The notes under the pieces were generated by a model. The model did not search any database, was not told where the DNA came from, and was given only the letters and a program-made list of their open reading frames with translations. 16,141 nt of DNA from Cudoniella acicularis. Taxonomy: Eukaryota > Ascomycota > Leotiomycetes > Helotiales > Helotiaceae. Positions 8,549 to 16,141 of this stretch are shown here, piece by piece. The position numbers and the translations under genes are program-made. Within the stretch, counting starts at the first letter, position 1. The number at the start of each line of letters is the position of its first letter. The DNA is taken from positions 1 to 16,141 of the forward strand of contig JAAMPI010001309.1 in NCBI GenBank assembly GCA_013054445.1, given 5' to 3'.

Positions 8549-9670
8549 TTATACAGAACCCAGTCGTAAAAGTGCCTCGATGGCTTCTCTCTCCTGAGAG
8601 TCGGAGGTCATGCCATAGGCCGATAAGTCAATATTATTAGATTGTTGAAAAGGAACAGATTTCGCAAGCGAATTGAGGGATGGCCCACCACCGCTGTGGG
8701 ATCCCCCGGGATATAAACGTGAAGTAAGAAAATTTTGTCCAGGTCCGGAGGCCGAATATGAGGCAGATCGTAGAGCAGCGGCTCCCATCGCGGCCCAATC
8801 CTCACAATCTGTGAGATCTTCGCTTTCATTGCCCATGATTTCATCCTCCGGAGCTTCGGAAGATGAACAAGACTCGTCTCCGTCGAGAGACATCTTGTCT
8901 GCTTCATTCTCCAACATGTTAATGTCCATGTCATCATCATGAGAGAACACAGCCGAATCGCCAGCCCAGCTGGAGCCCGGTACATTCAGCCGAGTTCTAT
9001 CACCTTTCCAGCTGTCGTTTTTGGCAATCTGGATGCCAGTCGAATAAGAAGATGGTGCACTTGGGGGTGGCGATTGCTGGGTCGTTCTGCTATTCCGAGC
9101 ATGTTGACCTTTTAATTTCGCGTCCCAACGTCCCCATCCTACTTTCTCAAATTTCACCTCACCCCTGAGGCCACCTCCTTCTCCTCCACTTCCTCGACCT
9201 TCCAAGGCCCCTACTACCAGTCTCCGAGCCTTTGCAGGTGGGATACCCGAGAAACCTGGTACGGAGGTAGTGAGATAACCCATAATGTGGCGGATAGCCA
9301 GAGGGCCATGGTCCAACAGAATTTCGGGGAGGTGATGCTTGGCCAGCAAAGTCGGTGTTATAGCACCTGCTGCATCGAATCCTGGTGATCCCGCCTTATG
9401 GCCCTTCTCGGAAAAGGCTTCCTTTTCGCTTCCCGTCTGACCATCCCCGAGATCGAGGTCGGAGTCGACATGTTCCAGGGTTATCTGGGCCACGGCAGAT
9501 CGTGTCCCGTACGGTTTGCCGTGGGGAGGCAGATTGGGAGAGATCGAATTGGGAGGAGTAGGGAGAGGTTGGGTTTTCGTCACAGGAACGCTCCTGGCCG
9601 CTACAGCAGCAAAGCTGTCTCGGCCAAAGGGCTTCGGGATATCGCGAGCAGAAGTTGCCATGGCAGCCAT
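8549..9670 (-). CDS. STB3: Stb3-family Sin3-binding transcriptional regulator
   Basis: In yeast Stb3 binds the RRPE element of ribosome-biogenesis promoters and recruits the Sin3/Rpd3 deacetylase when TOR signalling falls. The uninterrupted frame gives 373 residues. The family core is at about residues 104-185: AITPTLLAKHHLPEILLDHG, then GPLAIRHIMGYLTTSVPGF, then PPAKARRLVVGALEGRG and the GWGRWDAK end. An N-terminal Pro/Thr-rich stretch (TQPLPTPPNS) precedes it. A strongly acidic segment (HDDDMDINMLENEADKMSLD, then ESEDLTDCEDW) and a conserved-looking tail (EREAIEALLRLGSV) follow. The start MAAMATSARDIPKPFGRD at 9670 is the first ATG in frame. The frame stays open upstream without an ATG, and a 5' UTR intron (9699-9807) could explain that. 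A second ATG at 9661 would cost only three residues. The gene symbol rests on family membership. Confidence 0.85.
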   Translation of the reverse strand: MAAMATSARDIPKPFGRDSFAAVAARSVPVTKTQPLPTPPNSISPNLPPHGKPYGTRSAVAQITLEHVDSDLDLGDGQTGSEKEAFSEKGHKAGSPGFDAAGAITPTLLAKHHLPEILLDHGPLAIRHIMGYLTTSVPGFSGIPPAKARRLVVGALEGRGSGGEGGGLRGEVKFEKVGWGRWDAKLKGQHARNSRTTQQSPPPSAPSSYSTGIQIAKNDSWKGDRTRLNVPGSSWAGDSAVFSHDDDMDINMLENEADKMSLDGDESCSSSEAPEDEIMGNESEDLTDCEDWAAMGAAALRSASYSASGPGQNFLTSRLYPGGSHSGGGPSLNSLAKSVPFQQSNNIDLSAYGMTSDSQEREAIEALLRLGSV

Positions 9671-9698
9671 GTCGTGAGGAGTTGGTTCGGACGTTTCT

Positions 9699-9807
9699 CT
9701 GTAGGTACGCGACACCGAATCAGTAATGATCTTATGGAAAACGCGTTGGTTTGCGATGCGATGCGATGCAATGACAGGAAGGGGAAGCGCAATCCAGGCT
9801 GACTCAC
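9699..9807 (-). other. Possible 5' UTR intron of STB3
   Basis: The donor GTGAGT lies at 9807 and the acceptor CCTACAG ends at 9699, 29 nt before the chosen start codon; the segment is 109 nt. TACTGAT near 9725 could be the branch site. No ATG lies in the 180 nt upstream on this strand, so any exon there is probably non-coding. This rests on splice-site shape alone. Confidence 0.35.
9752..9769. repeat. Short GCGAT microrepeat
   Basis: GCGAT occurs three times in tandem, followed by a degenerate copy (GCAAT). It lies about 85 nt upstream of the STB3 start codon, inside the proposed 5' UTR intron. Confidence 0.6.
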
Positions 9808-11977
9808 TCGACTTGCGAGAGAAACGTGGCGAGTTGGTCAAAGGACGCGACAACGAAGCTCAGAGCTACAGTTTATCGTGTCAAGAAGAAGCTGGTGACC
9901 TGGCACGAAGTCTTATCGGGCAAGGCAATGAAGCTGCTGCGATGATCGAAGACGTGAGCGGTGGTTGCGAACGAGGCGTTTCTTGAAAGTTAAACGGGCA
10001 AGCTGGTAGAGATGGGAGTCTCTACTGCGAGAAGAAAGCGAGGGGTCGAGCAAGCTTTTAAGGTTGCAAGTTGCACGGAGCGAGGGATGCAAGTGATGCG
10101 ATCTGAGTGGGTGTGGTGCTGCGAGTTCTGGTGTGTTGTTTCTGGACGGAGCTTTGGGTTTCTATTGATCATCTACACTACATACGGGCTTGCATGCAGG
10201 ATGCCAGGACGGGTTTTAGCGAAGGAATCTCATGGCTCTCGGGAGTGCTGGGGGCTATTGCTAACCTACTGGGTACTGTACGGACTACGGAGTGCTGGGA
10301 TCATGGCATGGCCCGGCCCACCAAGCCAAGCCAAGCATCGCCGATTATATCACTCAGCAGGTCTTGGTGGTTTCGCTGCTGCGACTCGTCGATAGCTAGA
10401 CCTTGCCGCATATCAGGTGTACCTGAAAGAAATTCAGAGAATCTGCCGCTGAAACCTGATTCACTAGTAGTCCACAACTCAGCAATGGCCACGAATTCTG
10501 ATACCGATTGCGCGCTTTTTCCCTGCGCTTTTCTAGAACATGCTGGCCGTGAATCACTATCAACGCGGTACTCGTACTGTGGATTCAAGGAATACCAACT
10601 TGGCACCGCGCACAGGCGACGGGTGCTGGATTGCAGAGCACTTCGCACAGTTACTGCAGTACATGTAGCCGGTCCTGGCAAAGCCCAGGTGGCAGCACTC
10701 CCACGTTCTTCGACCACAACCCTCTCATTGGATTCACACCCAGCAACACGAGATCACCAGACACCTCCTCGACTCCACTAGGAGAGGCCAGTAGGAGGGA
10801 ACCATGGTACAATTCGGCACCGTCAACGGCTATCCGGTCGGGCCCTCAGTGCTGCCGCGACGGGTCTCCTTCCCTTCACCCAGTTGTAGGCTCAGTCTGG
10901 TAGCCCTCATCTGATGCTCTGAAGCCTGAAGGCCGCCGGTTACCCCACGTTTTCGAATGCTGCCACGATAGGACTGCCCGCCCGCAAACCCACTGCGTTG
11001 AGGCCCCGCCAAACAGCAGATTCTCCGCACTGGCACAATTGCCTCTGGTCCATTTTTGTGCAGCGGGTACGAAGGACTGTGTGCTCCAGCACTAAAAAGT
11101 GCGAAGATTTCCCATCCTGTGGACAGCCTCTCCGAAAAATCCCGCTGACTGCGAGCCACTCGATTGCTTCCCGTGCCAGAAGGATGGGCAGATAACAAAC
11201 CTGTAGGACAAGCCGCATCGCATCACCACGACGCAAGCCAGGGAAGTCATATGGATGTCGCGCAGCGGACTGCGTCCTTGTACCATGGAAGACCTTGCCG
11301 ATCATCGGAGACACTCCCACATGCATGATGAGTCGCTGAGTGGAACTTTGGACGCAGAGACAGCATCGCTTACGCTGAGAGATATTTCGTCATCAACAAA
11401 AGCCTGAGTGAGAATCATGCATGTGAGGGACTCTTCATACCTCCGTAGGGCTCGCCTGGACAAATACAACGCACAATAATAACCATATTGTGAAAAGCCC
11501 GCCTGGTGGAAGAAGCTGTACCTATCCTTCAATTAGGTTTAGCTACACGCAACCGCGAACGCTGCTTCGGGCTTTGGCTAATGACAAGGTAAAGCAAAAG
11601 CGGCCGCCCTGGGCTCTTCTAACAAGCCGCAGGCAATGGGTGCAAATGAATTGGCAAGAACTAGTTGTTAATTTTCGGCGACTGATTTCATGTTTGCGGA
11701 CGCCTAAAACCCAACGATGTGAGTTTTCCCCTTGATTGTTCCGGCCCAAAGTAGGGCAGTGCCAGATAGCAAGTGAAGTCCGCACACGCTGTATAGTATT
11801 GCAATCCCTTCCATTGCTTGCAAGTGGCAAGCAAGAAAGTGGCTTACATCGAACAAGAGCCTCTTCTAGCTGTCAAACTTGCACTACCCACCTCTCGATA
11901 GTGGGATCTCCTGGGATTATTTTTGGGAGTAGTACGGTCTTTAGAGTTCCATCATGCAATCAACAACGAGGACGGGA

Positions 11978-14198
11978 TCAACCACCAGGTCCAGCCTCAT
12001 TCCTATTTGCAAGCACGTACCTTCTACAAGCCGCCTTCAGCACATCCACCCTCTCACGACTCTGCTCAAAAACTCCCTTATACTGCGCAATACTTGCCCT
12101 TAACATGTCTGCCCTCGTCAACCTACCCTCACAAATATCCTTCATCCGTAACTCCATTTCTTTCCTTAAAAAAGGTTTACTGAGTGGGGTTTCAAGTCCC
12201 ATGCCATCATAACCTATTACGAGCGCAACACCGAGCGTAGATGGTAGGAATTCTTGGACCCCTGATTGCCCTCCCCCTCCCCCACCGGCATTTTGGTTTC
12301 CGCCTCCACGACCGCCCCCTCGTCCTCCTCGCCCGCCACGTCCTCCTCGTCCTCGCGCTGGGGCCGGTTGAGCTTGTGGTTCAGGGCCTCCTCCTTTAGG
12401 GCGTGTAAAGACATATTTTCGCTCTTGGATCTTGGCGATGTGTTCAGCCATCGTGGCATCAGTGCCAATGCCATTAGCATCCATAAGGGCGATAAGGTCT
12501 GGCTCGGTGAGGTAACCCGGGGCAGTAGTAGCACCTTCATTCATCATTGCCTCCGTAGGCTCGAAACGCTCGCCAAGCGTGAATTTTGGCAGCGTTGTAC
12601 TATTTGTCCAGTTTTCGTAGGGGTAGACATCAAGGTAATTGCGCTCGAGAACAACGACGCCGTGGGCATTGAATTCTTCCTCGCCATACTGGATCAACAC
12701 ATCGGATGCAACACCTTTGGCATCTTCGGAGCAGCAGGCTAGGAAGCGCCGGACGACGAATTCGTAGACACGCCCTTCCTCTTCACTGAGTCCAGCTGGG
12801 GCGCAGTAAGCAACTGGGTGAATCGGCGGATGAGCTTTATCATCATGTCGGCCTTCCCTTGGTTGTTTGAATGCTCCATTTACTAGGTTCTGAGCAAAGC
12901 CCCCCCAGCGATTATCGGGAGTCTGTTTCTCGACAAGAGCACGCAAATTCATTCCTTTATCAAAACGATCAGTTCAGTTCGAGGATATGAAATGAAACCT
13001 TTATTGTACAGTCCTTCGGCGATAGTCATAGCTTTTTGACTGTTCATGCGGAGAAATCGACTGGCCATCTTTTGAAACTCCACTGTGGTCAAGGGAAGAG
13101 GTTTCCATTTTGAAGTAGGCTTTTCTTGGACTTTGATTACCTTGGCGATTTTCGCGTTGATGCAGCGTTCAAAGAGAATAGTGACTATAGCGCGGTCGAA
13201 AAGGTGGTTTCGTTTCCAATTGAAAACGACATTAATGTCATCTCGGCGGTGGGTGACTTTGATGTTCCAGAAAGGCTCGGGCACGAAGTTCTTTACTCGG
13301 AAGTAGCGGTCGACGACAAAGCCAAGGGTTGGAAATTGACAGGATCCTGATTGCTGTTAAAGTATTCTCTTCCGGATGAAGCTTTTGAGACTTACCATAA
13401 CTGACGACTCTTTTTTTGCCTTCTTCATCCACGGCGAGCGGGCCCCCCATGGGATGGATAGTATTAGTTAACCATCTTGTAAATGCATAACCAATCCTCA
13501 AATCCAGCTCAATCCGTGCAGCTACAGCGCTTGCTTGTCTCTCATCGATATCGATGGGATTCTTCGCCGCCTGAATAACATGACTTGAATGATCAGTAGG
13601 AGTTAATGGGGACTTGTGTAGTTACTTACGCCCTCTCTATGTTGCTAAATCTAGCTCTCTTTATATCTAAGTTCGGATTTCCTTTCAGAGCTTCTGTTCG
13701 GACCTCAGTCCCAATATGTTCTCCTTCACGATCGCAATCGGTCCAGACGAATAGCGCTCGAGCCCCACGCGCTTGTTGCTGGATATTGTTGGATATGGCT
13801 AACTTATCCTGTAAAGGAATTTTAGTCGCGAAACAGAAACCCAGGACCTGTTCACGAACCTTGTGAACTTTGACGGAAACGCGAGCATTGAAAAGGCTCT
13901 CAGGAGGAGGATAATGCCAATCTCTCTCGTATTCATCATCGAATTTGGCTTCTGTCAAATGACCCAAGACACTCGTCATCACTACATAGCAATTGCCCCA
14001 TCGTCCGCCAAAATCAAAGGAGAAGGTATAATTCTTGGTGAATCGATCTCCCGTGTTAGCCTGGCAACTTCAGCAGGCGACCACGAAGACTCATCTTACA
14101 GCAAAACCCACCGTTTGGAATTGACCTCCCGAAAGATGTCCTGCTACGGCCTTTGAAATGGAGGGTTTTTCTGCGACGCAAAGGATCGTACCAGGCAT
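11978..14198 (-). CDS. TOP3: DNA topoisomerase III (type IA), with a one-base frameshift at the active site
   Basis: Top3 cuts and passes single strands and works with the RecQ helicase Sgs1 and with Rmi1 to dissolve recombination intermediates. Five exons are read on the minus strand: 14198-14112, 14060-13860, 13808-13630, 13583-13396 and 13346-11978. The four introns are 51, 51, 46 and 49 nt. The Toprim motifs are ILCVAEKPS (E10) and FVWTDCDREGEHIG (D120, D122, E124). The order continues FTKNYTFSFDFGGRWGN, KRARFSNIERAHVIQAAKNP, RIGYAFTRW, SCQFPTLGFVVDRYFRVKNF and the catalytic GFISYPRTE (Tyr339). After ACT GAA the frame breaks: one base is missing between 12973 and 12972, and the next frame resumes DRFDKGMNLRALVEK and runs intact to 11978. 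With one base restored the length would be 674 codons, close to yeast (656). As written, translation stops at 12949 after 350 residues. An RGG-rich insert lies at about 549-582. A fungal C-terminal end (CRRYVLAN) is present. Confidence 0.88.
12257..12358 (-). repeat. RGG/glycine-rich insert in TOP3
   Basis: The segment encodes an Arg-Gly repeat (GRGGRGG, RGGGRGGG) followed by NQNA and a run of six glycines. It sits between the IQERKYV and VQEFLPSTLGVAL blocks of the topoisomerase fold. RGG tracts commonly bind nucleic acid; in eukaryotic type IA enzymes such tracts are more usual near the C-terminus. Confidence 0.85.
13809..13859 (-). other. TOP3 intron 2: 51 nt, in frame and stop-free
   Basis: The donor is AAG|GTTCGT and the acceptor is TTTACAG|GATAAG. 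Removal joins VKVHK to DKLAISNNIQ, as expected for the family. Its length is a multiple of three and it has no stop, so retention would simply add 17 residues. Confidence 0.8.
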
Positions 14199-14579
14199 GT
14201 TTGCATTACCTGTAGCTTATCAAGGACTGTCGTTTTGCCCACTTGGTCATGATCTGGTGTCCTCTAAATTCATCCTCGATCATCTATAGTATATTCGACA
14301 CGTCAAGGCACGTCGAAATTCTGATGCCGAGGATGCTGCAGGCAAAGAACGCGTCGTGAAGCTCTAGATGCTGTCTTCGGATTCTCACTTAACGTTGCTG
14401 CGAATCGCTAGCGCCAGCTCGGCTCCTTGAAACTCGGACCCCGGCACCTTCAAGAATCTGCCAGGGTAACAAGCGTCAGCATCACCATCACTCTCTTCTA
14501 CACCTAAGAAACCACCTCCCCAAGTCCCGCCCTAGTATCCTAAAATTACAGATATCCACTCTTTAACGCACCAGCCACC
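14199..14579. promoter_or_regulatory. Shared divergent promoter of TOP3 and the DUF1295 gene
   Basis: The 381 bp between the two start codons contains ACGCGT at 14349-14354, 150 nt upstream of TOP3. This matches the MluI cell-cycle box core used by S-phase genes in yeast. The hexamer occurs at least three times in the window, so it may be chance. The leader of the DUF1295 gene (about 14480-14579) is C/A-rich, as is common for fungal 5' UTRs. Confidence 0.45.
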
Positions 14580-15816
14580 ATGGCATTGCCAGTCGTAAAG
14601 ACTCTCGCAGACTGCTCGATCTTCGACAAAACAGTTCTTCCATATTTACCCCAATTGTACGACCTACCACAACAAATACTACAATCATGGAACAACCCGG
14701 CAGAATTTCAGGCTCTCTACCTTGCTACCAACCCTCTTGTCACCGCATTTGCATTCTCTCTATTCCTCGCGCCTCTGTTCCTCGTCATATCGGAGATCAA
14801 TAAAAACTATTCCCAAGTTGATAGGATGTGGAGCATACTGCCAACGATATACAATGCCCATTATGTTGCGTATACACACATGTCGGGATTACCAACTCAG
14901 AGACTCGACAATTTAATAGCTTTCAGCTGTGTCTGGAGTGTATGTATGACTACCTACCTCCGAGATATAGCTGATTAGTTTTAGTTGCGATTGTCATTCA
15001 ATTATTGGCGCAAAGGAGGCTATAGTATTGGGTCCGAGGATTACCGATGGTGATTACAATTTTGCCTGTCGTATCATTTTTTTTGGATTTATGCTGACAG
15101 CTTGATTAATAGGGAGGTTCTAAGAAAGCACATCAGCCCACCGCTTTTCTTCCTATTCAACGTCATCTTCATCTCTCTCGCACAAAGTCTCTTGCTATTC
15201 CTCATTACTACGCCCACATATGTGATGGTACTGGCAGCACGTCTAGGGGAGGAAATGTCGACGGCGGATATCATTTTTGCCAGGGCTTTGATGGGGCTCG
15301 TTCTTCTAGAGTTCTTTGCAGATAACCAGCAGTGGAGCACGTTTTCAATAAATCCCCAAGAAAGGATAAAGATTAACATCTTTAATAGATTACCAAGAAG
15401 CAAAGAAATCCTACCAAAAAATTGCGAAAGTACCACATAAATACGAGCAGGAGGACCTGGACCGTGGATTCATCGTCACTGGACTCTGGTCCTACAGCCG
15501 GCACCCCAATTTTGCAGCAGAACAAGCGATTTGGGTTATTTTGTATCAATGGGGGTGCTGGACTTCAGAAGTCATGTACAACTGGACTTTTGCTGGTGCT
15601 CTTGCATACCTATTTCTTTTCCAGGCGTCAACATGGTTCACTGAACTCATCACGGCAGGAAAATATCCAGATTACAAGGAATACCAGAATAGAGTCGGAA
15701 AATTCTTACCGAAGCTTACATCAAGCCTCCCTGGAGATTTCAGCGATCAGAAGGCAAAGCCAAAGGTGGAAAAGCCGAGTAGTGCTAAAGCGAAGAACGG
15801 GGGCATCAGAAATTAA
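14580..15816 (+). CDS. DUF1295 / steroid 5-alpha-reductase-like multi-span membrane protein
   Basis: Four exons, 14580-14939, 14985-15049, 15113-15336 and 15389-15816, give 358 residues. Introns are 45 nt (GTATGT...TAG), 63 nt (GTGATT...TAG, branch GCTGAC) and 52 nt (GCACGT...TAG, branch ATTAAC). The last would be a GC-AG intron. The start has a strong context (CCACCATGG). Family marks are SQVDRMWSILPTIYN, LRLSFNYWRKGGY, GSEDYRW and EFFADNQQW. The C-terminal signature is GLWSYSRHPNFAAEQ (RHPN at residues 254-257), then KYPDYKEYQNRVGKFLPKL. Several hydrophobic spans are visible (PLVTAFAFSLFLAPLFLVIS, FFLFNVIFISLAQSLLLFLI, TFAGALAYLFLFQ). A lysine-rich tail ends the protein. Relatives reduce or methylate lipophilic substrates using the C-terminal nucleotide-binding segment, and most are in the endoplasmic reticulum. 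The actual substrate is unknown, so I give no gene symbol. Confidence 0.88.
15337..15388 (+). other. Probable GC-AG intron in the DUF1295 gene
   Basis: Only a donor at TGGA|GCACGT restores the family frame: QQW-N-YQEAKKSY after joining to AATAG|ATTACC. No GT donor in the right phase exists nearby. The only GT, at 15341, is in phase 2 and would shift the frame. The acceptor and branch (GATTAACA) are normal. Confidence 0.7.
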
Positions 15817-16071
15817 TTGCATTTGCATGTTACTAAACATTTGGGAGGTATATGCATGATACCCAATGAGTCGATTTTCATCCGACATGTAAAATATTGA
15901 GGTTATGGTAGGCATTGCGGTACCGGATTTCCTTTCAGTGCTGGAAGCCCGATTTTAGTTCAGTCTTATATTGCGTCAGAACTACCACATGGTGATGAAT
16001 TAACTAATACCACGCACAAATATCTTTCCCATCAATCACAGTATGATTTTAATGGGAGTCTTCTGTGTCCC
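15817..16071. other. Intergenic: 3' end of DUF1295 gene and leader of the next gene
   Basis: Nothing coding was recognised. ATGTAAAATATTGA near 15887-15900 could be part of the 3'-end signal of the DUF1295 gene. Confidence 0.4.
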
Positions 16072-16122
16072 ATGACGAGGGTATATCCCAAGGTTCCGGA
16101 GGTGGATGTTGCGGAGGCTCTG
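16072..16122 (+). CDS. Likely first exon of an unidentified gene, cut by the window edge
   Basis: ATG at 16072 opens a frame reading MTRVYPKVPEVDVAEAL and ends at a good donor, CTG|GTATGT, at 16123; the intron runs off the window. The frame is also open upstream to about 16000, and CAATCACAG at 16033-16041 could be an acceptor, so this may be an internal exon starting at 16042. The preceding gene has a clean stop, which favours a first exon. I do not recognise the family from these 17 residues. Confidence 0.4.
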
Positions 16123-16141
16123 GTATGTTTTGCCTTTTTTT

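Larger units (their letters stand above)
9671..11977. other. Large gene-free region between STB3 and TOP3, higher GC
   Basis: This 2.3-kb gap separates the 5' end of STB3 from the 3' end of TOP3, both on the minus strand. Several open frames overlap in different frames (longest about 224 codons, 10107-10781, opening with GTG). None has family-like motifs, consistent splicing or a good start, so they look like a by-product of low TAA/TAG density. The STB3 promoter and leader must lie at the left end. The STB3-proximal part (about 9820-10120) is purine-rich on the plus strand. No terminal repeat, tRNA or transposase was recognised. Confidence 0.5.

Noticed and set aside
9398..9802. 134-codon plus-strand open frame antisense to STB3
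   Set aside because: It mirrors the coding STB3 sequence and has no family resemblance of its own.
10107..10781. 224-codon open frame on the plus strand between STB3 and TOP3
   Set aside because: It starts with GTG, overlaps other open frames on both strands, has no recognisable motif and has a mixed composition unlike the real proteins here.
10830..11326. Two overlapping minus-strand open frames of about 120-130 codons
   Set aside because: They overlap each other in different frames with no domain-like sequence or splice continuation. They are explained by low stop density in GC-richer DNA.
12266..12742. 158-codon plus-strand open frame antisense to TOP3
   Set aside because: It is the Ser/Pro-rich complement of the RGG-coding DNA and of conserved topoisomerase sequence.
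12949..12990. An intron as the explanation of the TOP3 frame change
   Set aside because: The conserved sequence continues on both sides with only one base missing. No GT-AG pair of workable size fits between SYPRTE and DRFDKG.
14061..14111. Alternative TOP3 intron 1 donor GTAAGA inside the chosen intron
   Set aside because: It would leave a 38-nt intron and insert VGFA into the conserved GGQFQT-NTG junction; the GTGGGT donor fits the family better.
14349..14354. ACGCGT as a cell-cycle (MCB) site controlling TOP3
   Set aside because: The hexamer also occurs near 6188 and 9740, close to the number expected by chance, so it is mentioned only as part of the promoter entry.
1..16141. CRISPR arrays, prophage, integrons, tRNA or rRNA genes, biosynthetic cluster
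   Set aside because: No regularly spaced repeats, no tRNA B-box-like sequence in a foldable context, no rRNA sequence, and no grouped biosynthetic enzymes were seen; the genes are eukaryotic and unrelated in pathway.

Overview
This looks like a stretch of nuclear chromosome from a filamentous ascomycete (Pezizomycotina). The coding genes are broken by short introns of 37 to 183 nt, most between 45 and 91 nt, with GTRNGT-like donors, CTRAC/CTAAC-like branch sites and YAG acceptors. The proteins belong to fungal families. A leotiomycete is possible but I cannot fix the class from sequence alone. No rRNA, tRNA, CRISPR array, insertion sequence or recognisable transposon was seen.

Layout, left to right. 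(1) 1-346 (+): last exons of a small NTF2/SnoaL-like protein, cut by the window edge. (2) 613-1336 (-): RLP24, a 60S ribosome-biogenesis factor, in three exons, the first only 5 coding nt long. (3) 1614-2080 (+): PAM18/TIM14, the J-protein of the mitochondrial import motor, in three exons. RLP24 and PAM18 are divergent and share a 277-bp promoter with an exact PAC octamer. (4) 2081-3781: AT-rich gene-free convergent gap. (5) 3782-6769 (-): a five-exon gene for a Gfd2/YDR514C-like DEDDh exonuclease-fold protein with a tandemly repeated, tryptophan/glycine-rich (GW/WG) tail that resembles an Argonaute hook. (6) 6770-8548: gene-free. (7) 8549-9670 (-): a Stb3-family Sin3-binding regulator. (8) 9671-11977: gene-free, higher GC. 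(9) 11978-14198 (-): DNA topoisomerase III (TOP3), all exons recognisable, but with one base missing just after the catalytic tyrosine motif. (10) 14580-15816 (+): a DUF1295/steroid-5-alpha-reductase-like membrane protein in four exons, one intron probably of the GC-AG class. (11) 16072-16122 (+): a likely first exon of another gene cut by the right edge.

The genes are ordinary housekeeping and regulatory genes and do not form an operon or a cluster. Two themes link some of them. RLP24 is a ribosome-biogenesis gene with a PAC element, and Stb3 is the factor known in yeast to bind the companion RRPE element of that regulon. The most unusual gene product is the exonuclease-like protein with GW repeats, which suggests a small-RNA/Argonaute-linked nuclease comparable in logic to Neurospora QIP. 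The most unusual lesion is the TOP3 frameshift at its active site.
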